In this document: in pieces, positions 1 through 6,922 of the stretch
How positions within the stretch are numbered: position 1 is the first letter of the stretch
How the letters are laid out: the number at the start of each line of letters is the position of its first letter
Assembly (NCBI GenBank): GCA_965248975.1
Contig: CBDFKU010000001.1
Location: 1-10,311 of the forward strand
Source: CBDFKU01 sp965248975
GTDB taxonomy: Bacteria; Chloroflexota; Dehalococcoidia; Lucifugimonadales; JAGWBF01
Direction of reading: 5' to 3'
Length of the DNA: 10,311 nucleotides
Notes under the pieces: generated by a model
The model's database searches: none
Told to the model about the DNA's origin: nothing
What the model saw: only the letters and a program-made list of their open reading frames with translations
Program-made: the position numbers and the translations under genes

Positions 1-1135
1 GCTGTCCCACCACAGGCGCCGCAAACCGGGGTCCGCCGTCGTAGCCCGTGATGCTGAACTGATTCCCAGTGTAGGGGACGTTTCCCATTTCCGGGTGGTC
101 CAGGGATCGGAAGGCGCCCCGATGCTCCAGCTGCGGGTCCCGGAGCAGATCGCTGCTTCGCTGGACCACGCCCGCCGGAACGCCCTCCGATTGCAGGTGC
201 CGCATCACCTCCTGGGGCGACCTCTCAGAGGCCCATGCTTCCAGGTGCCGGTCTATCTCGTCGTGGTGATGCAGGCGGCCCTGGGCCGTGTCGAATCGGG
301 GGTCTTGGGCCCAACCCGGATCTCCCAAAGCCCGACGCAGCGCTCTCCACTGCTCGTCGGTGTCTATCGCGATGGCGCACCACTGATCGTCGCCGGCACA
401 GCGGTAGGCCCCCTGGGGCGCCGCCGTGTCCGAGCGGTTGCCGTTCCGGGACACCACGCGGCCGCTGACGTTGTAGTCGATGATCTGGGGCGCCAGGAAC
501 TGGAGGGACATCTCCAGCTGTGATGCGTCGATGTGCTGCCCCTGGCCCGTCCTGCGGCGATGGTCCAGGGCGGCCATGATGGTTGCCGCCAGGAAGCGGG
601 GGGCCACGGCGTCGGTGTAGGCGATCCACGGGCCGTCGGGGGGAAGGTCGGGCCAACCGGTCACCTCGTAGAAGCCGGCGATCGCCCCGGCGTGGAAGCC
701 GTAACCGGCGAAAGGGGCGGCCGGCCCGGTCTGGCCCATGAGGCAGGTGCTGGCCATGATTATCGAAGGGTTTAGCCCACGGGCCGTTTCATAGCCGATG
801 CCCAGGTCGTCTACCGTGCCAGGGGTGAAGCTCTCGATGCACACGTCCGCCCAGGCCAGCAGGCGGCAGGCGATGGCCACACCCTCGGGGTTCTTCAGGT
901 CCAGGGACAGGCCGTACTTGGAGGTGTTGAAGTCGCCAAAGGCGTGGGACCGGTCCGGCCCCGGGACGTTGTCCTTGAAGGGGCCCAGGGAACGCACGCG
1001 ATCGGGCGGGTCGATGCCCTCTACGCGGACAACGGTGGCGCCGTGATCTGCCAGGTATCTGCCGGTGGTGGGGCCGACCCAGATCCACGAGAAATCGGCG
1101 ACCTTGATGCCCTCGAAGGGCAGCCGATCCGGCAT
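1..1135 (-). CDS. Class III CoA-transferase (CaiB/BaiF family), catalytic-type subunit, 3' end cut by window edge
   Basis: Reading leftward from ATG at 1135, an open frame of 378 codons reaches the window edge without a stop, so only the last part of a roughly 400-residue protein is missing. It begins MPDRLPFEGIKVADFSW and shows the family pattern: an N-terminal Rossmann-like start, LADHGATVVRVE near residues 28-39, a DLKNPEG segment near 79-85, IESFTPG near 100-106, and TGQGQHIDAS near 196-205. The catalytic Asp of the family, which carries the acyl-anhydride intermediate (Asp169 in formyl-CoA transferase), matches D175 in the stretch IAYTDAV. Enzymes of this family move CoA between organic acids in the cytoplasm. 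AAGGAGA at 1141-1147 is a good ribosome binding site. The gene lies 51 bp after a second CoA-transferase and is probably in one operon with it. The family call is firm; the substrate is unknown. Confidence 0.93.
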   Translation of the reverse strand, partial: MPDRLPFEGIKVADFSWIWVGPTTGRYLADHGATVVRVEGIDPPDRVRSLGPFKDNVPGPDRSHAFGDFNTSKYGLSLDLKNPEGVAIACRLLAWADVCIESFTPGTVDDLGIGYETARGLNPSIIMASTCLMGQTGPAAPFAGYGFHAGAIAGFYEVTGWPDLPPDGPWIAYTDAVAPRFLAATIMAALDHRRRTGQGQHIDASQLEMSLQFLAPQIIDYNVSGRVVSRNGNRSDTAAPQGAYRCAGDDQWCAIAIDTDEQWRALRRALGDPGWAQDPRFDTAQGRLHHHDEIDRHLEAWASERSPQEVMRHLQSEGVPAGVVQRSSDLLRDPQLEHRGAFRSLDHPEMGNVPYTGNQFSITGYDGGPRFAAPVVGQ

Positions 1136-1186
1136 GGAATTCTCCTTAATCCCCGACTCCCGCTTGGGGAGAGGGAATACGTTGAC

Positions 1187-2413
1187 CTAAGTTTGCAAGA
1201 CGCCGCACGCGGCGGCGATTTCGTCGGCGGACAGGCCCAGTTTCTCTTCCAGGACCTCTTCGGTGTGCTGGCCCAGCCTGGGCGCCCAGCGGCGAACCGT
1301 CATCGGAGTCTCGGTCAGCCTGGCGGAGACGCCGGGAGCAGGGACCTCTCGACCGTCCGGCAGCGGCGCCATGAGCCAGTATCCCCGCTCCTCCAGGTGC
1401 CGAAAGCGGGCCACGTCGGCCATGGTGCTCACCGGCGCGACGGTGACCCCTTCCCGGAGGCCGCGCTCCAGCAGCTCGGCTTTGCTGCGGCCCCGTGCGT
1501 ACCGCCGTGTCGCGTCCAGGACATCTTCCACGCTGTAGTTTACGGGGCGGCCCTGCAAGAACCGTATGTCGTAGCTAGCCCAATCCTCGCCATCGATCCA
1601 CTCCTCGGGGACCACGCCGTCCTCGACCCACCAGTGCACCATCTTGCTGACGGTAGCGCCGGTGGGGATCAGCACGACGTAGCCATCGGCGCACTGGTAG
1701 ACCAGAGGTATGGTGTAGGTGACGACCTGTAGTATAGAACTCTGTCGGTTGAAATCGGCGCCCTGGATGGCGTGGGCCACCCTGGCATGGAGCATGGTCC
1801 ACACCATGGCCGCCTGGGCCGAGACGTCGACGAACTGGGGTTCTCCGGTCTGGAGCATCCGGGCGTGGGCCACCAAGCATGCCACGGAGGCTTCGGAAGA
1901 GGCGTGGAGCCAGGCCTGGGGCACCGACAGACGCACGGGAGCCCGGCCCGGGTCGCCCTGGAGGCTCATGGGTCCTCCCAGGGCCGCCAGGGTCAGGTCG
2001 CTGGCCGCCAGGCCGGCGTAGGGGCCGTCCTGGCCGAAGGGGGTGATCGCAGCATAGACCAGCCGGGGGTTCACGAGGCTCAGGTCGTCGAAGCCCAGCC
2101 CGATACGGGACATCTCTCCGGGGGCCGCGGACTCGATCAGAAAGTCGGCCTTCTCAACCAGACGCTTGAAGGCGCTGCGACCGGCTTCGGTGGTCAGGTC
2201 CAGGGTGATTCCCCGCTTGTTGCGGTTGAAGGCGAAGAACTGGAGGCTGTGCTCCGACTCGGGAGCGCCGTCCAGGAAGGGCTCCATTCGCCGGCTGGAT
2301 GAACCCTGGGGAGGTTCCACCTTTATTACGTCTGCCCCCAGGTCCCCCAGCACCATGCCCGCCAGCTCGCCGCGATGATCGGTCAGGTCCAGTACAGTGT
2401 AGGGGCTGAGCAT
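1187..2413 (-). CDS. Class III CoA-transferase (CaiB/BaiF family) paralogue lacking the catalytic aspartate
   Basis: A 408-residue protein of normal family length. It starts MLSPYTVLDLTDHRGELAG, followed by LGDLGADVIKVEPPQG (residues 22-37), NRNKRGITLDL (63-73), GDPGRAPVRLSVPQAW (153-168) and TGEPQFVDVS (189-198). In the family the GDP...PVRVGVP.AD stretch ends in the catalytic Asp. Here the matching residue is W168, and there is no Asp at all between residues 154 and 196. The fold should be kept, but the usual acyl-anhydride chemistry is not expected. ATG at 2413 is preceded by GGAGG with six bases between. It is followed after 51 bp by a CoA-transferase that keeps the Asp, so the two may form a heteromer with one active subunit. 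It lies 63 bp after the monooxygenase gene. A moonlighting or scaffold role is also possible. Confidence 0.92.
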   Translation of the reverse strand: MLSPYTVLDLTDHRGELAGMVLGDLGADVIKVEPPQGSSSRRMEPFLDGAPESEHSLQFFAFNRNKRGITLDLTTEAGRSAFKRLVEKADFLIESAAPGEMSRIGLGFDDLSLVNPRLVYAAITPFGQDGPYAGLAASDLTLAALGGPMSLQGDPGRAPVRLSVPQAWLHASSEASVACLVAHARMLQTGEPQFVDVSAQAAMVWTMLHARVAHAIQGADFNRQSSILQVVTYTIPLVYQCADGYVVLIPTGATVSKMVHWWVEDGVVPEEWIDGEDWASYDIRFLQGRPVNYSVEDVLDATRRYARGRSKAELLERGLREGVTVAPVSTMADVARFRHLEERGYWLMAPLPDGREVPAPGVSARLTETPMTVRRWAPRLGQHTEEVLEEKLGLSADEIAAACGVLQT

Positions 2414-2476
2414 AGGGCCTCCGGCTCAGTCAGGATGATGGCAAATCTTGGCGCCGGCTTGGAAGTGTCGGTTGGG

Positions 2477-3718
2477 TCAGTCCTTGAACTCGGGCAGGAT
2501 TTCCCTGCCGAAGGTCTCGATCTGCCATTGGGCCTCGTCCCAGGTGAGGAATCCCTGGGGGAAGTTCCAGCAGAGCCACTCCAGCTCCCCATCGGCGTGG
2601 CAGCGGGAGACGGACTCCATCTTCCGCTTGATGTCGTCCACGGTGCCGCAGAGGGCGTAGTCGTGGTCCACCATGCGCTGGTACACCGCCTCGGGGCTGG
2701 GCAGCTTGAGGGGCGAGGGGGCCTCCTCCCCGGGGTTCCGGAAAGCCTCCAGGAAGCCGAATCCCGAGAAGTAAGCGTGGAAACCCAGCCCGGTGGTCCT
2801 GGCGCCCAGGGCAAAGGCTTCTTCATAGGTCTTGCCGATGGAGATGGACCTGGCGGCCCCCACGCTCTGTCCTAGCTTTAGCTCCCGCCCCACCGTTGCG
2901 GCCTCTTCCTGGTAGACCCCGCACGCGGCCGTGAACCTCTCAGGGTAGGAGACCAGTATCCAGGGAAGGATGTCCTCCCTGGCGCACCAGCGAATTGTGG
3001 ACTCGCTCACCGAGAAGGGCTGCCAGAGGGGGGGATGGGGCTGCTGGTAGGGCTTGGGGATCACGCTGATACGCCTGATGACCCCCTCGTCGTCCACCTC
3101 TCCCGGTGCCCCGTACTGTCGGGTCCATGCGGCGGCGGGCCAGCGCCGGATGCCCTCTTTGTAGGGCTGGGGTATCGAGTAGAAGTCGCTGTTGTACTCG
3201 ATGGTCTCCTGGGTCCAGGCCATCTTGATGATCTTGAAGACCTCCTCGAAGACCGTCCGGTTGTGGTTGTCCAACTCCGAACCGTCCATGGGCGCGCCGG
3301 TAACGTGGTAGTGCTGTCCAAGGATGTTGGTCCAGCGGTCCTGGTAGCCTCGGGCGAACCCGACTATGAGGCGGCCCTTGGTCAGGTGGTCCAACACTGC
3401 CAGCTCCTCGGCGCAGCGGATGGGGTCCCAGGAAGGCAGAACCAGGCCCAGGGGAGCGAACTTTATGCGCTTGGTCCTGGCTGCCAGGTCAGCGAAGAGG
3501 AGCAGCGGCGCTACCGACGCCTCGAAGCCCTCGGAGTGGAAGTGGTGCTCTGTGGTGGATAGGGCGTCGATCCCGATTTCGTCGGCCAGGATGGCGATCT
3601 TCCGCAGCTCGTCCAGCATCTGTTGATAGCGTTCGTTGTTGCGGCCGATGGGACGCAGGGCTTCCCGGTCCTTCAGGGTCCCCGGTATCGAGGGCAGGGG
3701 GAAGATGTCAAACTTCAC
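2477..3718 (-). CDS. Luciferase-like flavin-dependent monooxygenase (LLM family)
   Basis: A 413-residue protein with the bacterial luciferase-like TIM-barrel signature. The N-terminal MKFDIFPLPS strand is followed by ADEIGIDALSTTEHHF (residues 45-60), where the EHH motif lines the flavin site in this family. Next come RIKFAPLGLVLPSWDPI (84-100) and LTKGRLIVGFARGY (112-125), the usual flavin phosphate-binding segment. Such enzymes use reduced FMN (or F420 in some branches) and O2 to oxidise an organic substrate in the cytoplasm; a reductase partner is not visible here. The start is GTG at 3718, eight bases after AAGGAGGA (3727-3734). It is the first gene of a three-gene leftward set with two CoA-transferases, which suggests catabolism of an organic acid or its CoA thioester. 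The family is clear; the substrate and flavin type are not. Confidence 0.9.
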   Translation of the reverse strand: MKFDIFPLPSIPGTLKDREALRPIGRNNERYQQMLDELRKIAILADEIGIDALSTTEHHFHSEGFEASVAPLLLFADLAARTKRIKFAPLGLVLPSWDPIRCAEELAVLDHLTKGRLIVGFARGYQDRWTNILGQHYHVTGAPMDGSELDNHNRTVFEEVFKIIKMAWTQETIEYNSDFYSIPQPYKEGIRRWPAAAWTRQYGAPGEVDDEGVIRRISVIPKPYQQPHPPLWQPFSVSESTIRWCAREDILPWILVSYPERFTAACGVYQEEAATVGRELKLGQSVGAARSISIGKTYEEAFALGARTTGLGFHAYFSGFGFLEAFRNPGEEAPSPLKLPSPEAVYQRMVDHDYALCGTVDDIKRKMESVSRCHADGELEWLCWNFPQGFLTWDEAQWQIETFGREILPEFKD

Positions 3719-4250
3719 CGCGTCGGTCCTCCTTCACCGCTGTTATTCGAGTCTGACCGGATAGACGCCAGGTGCCTTTGCACGTAATCTGTAGTCTAGG
3801 AATCGGCTGATCTTTGGCTACTCAACTGATTGATGATGTTAAATTCTACCTTTCGCGTACCGATCTCTATCGATTTAACAGCTAGGGCTACTCGATTATT
3901 AGCGTTCAGTAGATCCCAATATCTATTGGCGATTTCATTTATGCTATTGTCTAATTTCACGAGGTAAGGATCCGCCTCAAAACCAGGCAGTGGGTCGCCA
4001 TCACCATTGTAAGTGTGAATACAGATCCCGAAGCCCCCTGCTAGGCTAGGGAAAACAAAACAATCCGTAAGAAGATTTGTTGGCATCGAATTCGGTTCTC
4101 TTAATTCTGCCTAGCGTAAGGGAGGGAGGACCACTGAGGTCAAGAATCCCAGATATTCTCTGAGTGAGATGGGGATCATCTTGCTCATGACCCCTGGTTA
4201 ACAATGCAGATTCAAAACTACCCCCAGTGGAAATATGGTCGAGTATGGTA

Positions 4251-4254
4251 CTAG
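4251..4254. repeat. Left copy of the CTAG target site (TA duplication)
   Basis: CTAG at 4251-4254 is repeated at 5477-5480. IS630 elements insert at TA and duplicate it, with CTAG a favoured target. Collapsing the two copies to one restores the PurO-type reading frame, which confirms the junction. Confidence 0.8.
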
Positions 4255-4266
4255 TACTCAGTCAAC
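4254..4266 (+). repeat. Left terminal inverted repeat of the IS630 element
   Basis: GTACTCAGTCAAC matches the complement of 5465-5477 over all 13 bases, and the identity continues outward through the shared CTAG target. The repeat encodes the last residues of the transposase on the minus strand. Confidence 0.88.
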
Positions 4267-5464
4267 CTGTGATTTGAAGGATATAGCCGATGGAGTTTCG
4301 CCCTAGCATCTTGGGTGTTGAAGCGCCAATGGATAGAGGCTCGGGCGGCGTTTCGCTCCCCCTCCAGGGCCTGAATTTCTCGGCGGAGGGCAGCCTCATC
4401 GGGGACACGCCTCCTCAGGCAAGATCGGGCCAGGACGCTGAACTCGATCTCCGCCATGTTGAGCCAACTGCCGTGTTTGGGGGTGTGGTGGAACTCCAGC
4501 CGCTTTACGATACGCCGGGCCTCAGGGGCAGGAAAGGCCTCGTACAGGGAAGCCGGGCGATGAGTGTTCAGGTTATCCAGAACAACTCGCACCACCGGGG
4601 CCTCCGGGTAGGCCTCATCCACCAACCAACGCATCTGACGGGCGAAGTCCTGCTGGGTCCGCCGCTGGGTGATGGCCACGTGTCTCCAGCCCTGCAGCGG
4701 CTCGCAGGTCAGGAACAGGTTCCGGGTGCCCTCCCTTCGGTACAAAGTAGTCCTGTCGCCGCGGCTGTCCCGGCTTCGCTGGGAGGGGCGGCCGTGGCTC
4801 GCTCAACAGCTGAGTCGAGGTCTCGTCAAAGCAGACCACCGGCCGCCGGGGGTCATAGGGCTCGGCATACAGGTCCAGCACATCCTCCATGGCTGCCACA
4901 AAGTCGGCGCTCACCTTAGGAATACACCATTCCTTCTTCTGCCACGGCTTAAGAACGTTTTTTTGAGCCGCTTGCGGATGCCTTCATGGGACATGGAGGG
5001 CACCAACCCTAGCTCTACCACTTTCCCGGCCAACAGCCGCAGGGTCCAGTGGTCGTGGCCCTCCGGCGCGGCGCTGCAGGCCAGGGCGATGAGGTGGGCC
5101 TCTCCCTTGTCGTCCAGCTTCCTCCGTGGCCTGGGCCTGGGCCTTTCCAGCAAAGCCCCCTTCATGCCCTCTTCAGCGAAACGCCGCTTGATGCGGAACA
5201 CTGTGCCTACGGAGACGTCCAAGGCCTCAGACACCTTGGGAGCCTTCCAACCCTCATCGCTCTTTAGTAGAATCCTCGCCCGGGTCATCACACGAGCCCG
5301 GCTCTTCCCACTTCGAATCAATTGCTGGAGTTGTTCCCGGTCTTCCTGGTCCAAGCGCACCCTATACTTTTCCCGTCGTCCCATCACTGCCACCCCTTGG
5401 GTAGATTCTGTCTTCCCAAAGGGTAGCAACTTTGAGTGATTTCTTAAATAATTACCAACACCGA

Positions 5465-5477
5465 GTTGACTGAGTAC
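5465..5477 (-). repeat. Right terminal inverted repeat of the IS630 element
   Basis: GTTGACTGAGTAC is the exact inverse complement of 4254-4266. It lies about 80 bp upstream of the transposase start. Confidence 0.88.
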
Positions 5478-5480
5478 TAG
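5477..5480. repeat. Right copy of the CTAG target site (TA duplication)
   Basis: This is the partner of the CTAG at 4251-4254. On the minus strand it sits in the codons ACT AGT of the interrupted PurO-type gene, just after NGDH. Confidence 0.8.
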
Positions 5481-5779
5481 TGTGATCTCCATTCGATACA
5501 ACGTGATAGTTTCCCCACGAGGTCATCGCAGTATAGATCGTATACTTATCGCCCGAGGACTTATTGAGATCATAAGGAACAGTATTGACCGTATCGTTGT
5601 CCAATATTAGAATCCTGTTCCTTGAATTCTCGCTTCTCCCAATAACCCAATAAAGCTGTATGTACTTGGTTCCCGTTTCATTTAGTCCAACCACGAGCCC
5701 CCGTCCAGGATATGGGTTATGGAATATCCTGTTCCGCATATTTTGCGTGGCGACTAGTGAACTATCCACAGGTTACTTC

Positions 5780-6712
5780 CTAGAATACCGCCAGCGGGTT
5801 CACCGGTGAGCCGGTGCCGTTGTGGATCTTCAGGGGAGCCAGGACCAGCATGAACTCCCATCGATTCAACCGCCTGCATACGCTGGCCAGCTCCTCCAGA
5901 TCGGCGGCGTCAACGTCGTACATCCCCATGGCGACGGTCCCCACGCAGGGCAGGAAGTACTCCATCTTCTGAGAGTACCCGCTGGGCTCCACGTTGAGGT
6001 TGGTGTCGGAGATAATCAACCCCACGTCTCGCTGGCGCAGCCAGGGGTATGCCGAGCCGTGGATGCCGGGGAAGCAGGGAGGCGCCACCGGCCCGACCTG
6101 TTCCCGCCGCTTGGGCCAGCCCATGCGGATCATCAGGGCGTCGCCTTCGCCCACCCGGACCCACTGGGCTGCTTCAGCCTCCTCCAGTTCCTCGGGGAAG
6201 ATCGCCTCTCCCTCGTCCAGCCACTCCTTTCCCCTCAGGTGGGGGATGTCGAGCAGCACGCCCCGGGTTATCACGCCGTTCTGGATGTTCTGAACGCCGC
6301 CCACTGAAGCCTTCTCTACGGACGTTACCAGTGAAGCCGGCTTCCCGTTATACATCTTGCCATCCCAAAAGGTGTGGCAGGGGCAATCTATGTGCGTAAT
6401 AGTATGGCCGTGTATGGCCATGCCGATGTACTCCCCCGATGAGCCGATGCCGGTGCTGGGGGCGGCTTCGCCGGTGGTAATCATGAAGTGCTGAAACTGG
6501 GTGGGCACGTCGGGGGCGTTCTCGGGGAGGATCAGCCTGGAGCAGCTGACACTGATCCCCTCCGTGACCAGCCGGGTGGCCTGGGCGGTTTTCTCCGGGG
6601 TGATCAGATTGAGGGTCCCCAGGTCGTCGTCTGGGCCCCACCGTCCCCAGTTACTGAGGGCGGTCATGTAGCCGTCTATTTCTTCTTCGGGCGGGATCCG
6701 CCTGGTTGCCAT
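5780..6712 (-). CDS. Cyclase-family metal-dependent hydrolase (kynurenine formamidase-like)
   Basis: A 310-residue protein starting MATRRIPPEEEIDGY. It has the WGRWGPDDDLGTLNLITPE segment (residues 22-40) common in this branch of the cyclase family (PF04199/COG1878). The metal-binding motif is THIDCPCH (residues 106-113), with H107, D109 and H113 as likely ligands and H101 nearby. The family includes arylformamidases and other enzymes that hydrolyse amide or ester bonds; this subgroup has no settled substrate. An in-frame GTG at 6718 exists, but the strong AAGGAGGT at 6717-6724 covers it and sits four bases before the ATG at 6712, so the ATG is chosen. The gene stands alone upstream, with a tandem repeat just before the ribosome site. 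A PurO-type gene starts 10 bp after its stop. The family call is firm; the reaction is inferred. Confidence 0.9.
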   Translation of the reverse strand: MATRRIPPEEEIDGYMTALSNWGRWGPDDDLGTLNLITPEKTAQATRLVTEGISVSCSRLILPENAPDVPTQFQHFMITTGEAAPSTGIGSSGEYIGMAIHGHTITHIDCPCHTFWDGKMYNGKPASLVTSVEKASVGGVQNIQNGVITRGVLLDIPHLRGKEWLDEGEAIFPEELEEAEAAQWVRVGEGDALMIRMGWPKRREQVGPVAPPCFPGIHGSAYPWLRQRDVGLIISDTNLNVEPSGYSQKMEYFLPCVGTVAMGMYDVDAADLEELASVCRRLNRWEFMLVLAPLKIHNGTGSPVNPLAVF

Positions 6713-6716
6713 AGCC

Positions 6717-6724
6717 ACCTCCTT
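6717..6724 (-). promoter_or_regulatory. Strong Shine-Dalgarno that decides the cyclase start
   Basis: AAGGAGGT on the minus strand sits four bases before ATG at 6712. The in-frame GTG at 6718 overlaps this site, so it cannot be the start used. Confidence 0.8.
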
Positions 6725-6754
6725 GAACGTTAATTACCGGAACGTTAATTACCG
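6725..6754. repeat. 15-bp tandem direct repeat upstream of the cyclase gene
   Basis: GAACGTTAATTACCG occurs twice with no gap (6725-6739 and 6740-6754), ending directly at the ribosome binding site of the cyclase gene. Each unit contains the palindromes AACGTT and TTAA. The exact repetition and position fit a tandem operator for a repressor or activator, or a recent small duplication. No regulator gene is next to it. Confidence 0.6.
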
Positions 6755-6856
6755 GTGACAGCGACCATCCCGGCGACGGCCCAGTCGATGGCATCTGGGT
6801 GAGGGGTATTAGAGGTTTCTTGGACTGGACCGCCGGCTCTGAATCGGTACCGCCAA

Positions 6857-6900
6857 CAAGTTGGGCACCGGGGCGACTATGTCACCCGGTGCCCAACTTG
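6857..6900. terminator. Perfect 16-bp hairpin between DUF1800 and cyclase genes, probable terminator
   Basis: CAAGTTGGGCACCGGG (6857-6872) is the exact inverse complement of 6885-6900, with a 12-base loop. It lies 22 bp after the stop of the DUF1800 gene on the minus strand and would end that transcript. No clear T run follows on either strand, so classical Rho-independent termination is uncertain. RNA stabilisation or a protein-binding palindrome are alternatives. Confidence 0.55.
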
Positions 6901-6922
6901 GATAGCCTGTTTTATGCCGTTC

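Larger units (their letters stand above)
4251..5384 (-). pseudogene. IS630-family DDE transposase, disrupted by two frameshifts
   Basis: The product can be followed in three pieces. Piece one (from ATG at 5384, MGRREKYRVRLDQEDREQ) has the N-terminal helix-turn-helix (KAPKVSEALDVSVGTVFRIK) and the linker to SHEGIRKRLKK. At a run of seven A (4958-4964) the match moves by -1 into piece two, KPWQKKEWCIPKVSADF and onward, with the first catalytic Asp in VVCFDETSTQLL (around 4826). Near 4743-4750, one extra base in TACTTTGTAC moves it back to the first frame for piece three, with the second Asp in VVLDNLNTHRPASL and the Glu in HGSWLNMAEIE. It would be about 378 residues if repaired, a normal IS630 length. 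The final codons lie in the terminal repeat and the TAG stop (4251-4253) comes from the target site. The A7 shift could be programmed or transcriptional slippage; the second looks like decay or a sequence error. Confidence 0.87.
4254..5477 (-). mobile_element. IS630-family insertion sequence, 1224 bp
   Basis: Perfect 13-bp terminal inverted repeats, GTACTCAGTCAAC, lie at 4254-4266 and as the complement at 5465-5477. They are flanked by TA on both sides (4252-4253 and 5478-5479) within CTAG, which fits the TA target duplication at CTAG sites typical of IS630. Because CTAG is palindromic, the ends could also be read two bases further in, with a 4-bp CTAG duplication. The element carries one transposase on the minus strand with a helix-turn-helix region and a DDE domain. 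The transposase frame is interrupted twice, so this copy is probably not autonomous. It sits inside the PurO-type gene. The region between the right repeat and the transposase start (5385-5464) is AT-rich and probably holds the promoter. Confidence 0.88.
3796..5769 (-). pseudogene. IMP cyclohydrolase (archaeal PurO-type) family gene, split by an IS630 element and frameshifted
   Basis: The N-terminal part (5769 down to about 5480) carries NPYPGRGLVVGL, GRSENSRNRIL and VVSNGDHT, hallmarks of the PurO-type IMP cyclohydrolase family. The C-terminal part (4253 down to 3796) carries LTQRISG, FGICIHTYNGDGDPLPGFE, and NRVALAVKSIEI. Between them lies an IS630-type element. Removing it together with one copy of the target duplication restores an open frame from GDHTST straight into ILDHISTGGSFESALL and on for about 67 codons. 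That frame then meets TAG at 4046-4048, while the match continues in the neighbouring frame (SLAGGFGICIHTY), so there is a second lesion, a one-base indel near 4046-4075. The rebuilt product is about 249 residues. The start is GTG at 5769, or the ATG ten codons later. It begins 10 bp after the cyclase gene. The segment is AT-richer than its surroundings, so it was probably acquired. Canonical family members close the ring to make IMP; bacterial homologues often have unknown roles. Confidence 0.82.

Noticed and set aside
944..1732. A 262-codon open frame on the plus strand
   Set aside because: It is antisense to the two CoA-transferase genes and crosses their intergenic gap; both of those have clear family motifs and ribosome sites.
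3796..4086. A free-standing 96-residue hypothetical protein
   Set aside because: Its content (HTYNGDGDPLP, NRVALAVK) is the C-terminal part of the PurO-type family and it lacks its own ribosome site, so it is a gene fragment.
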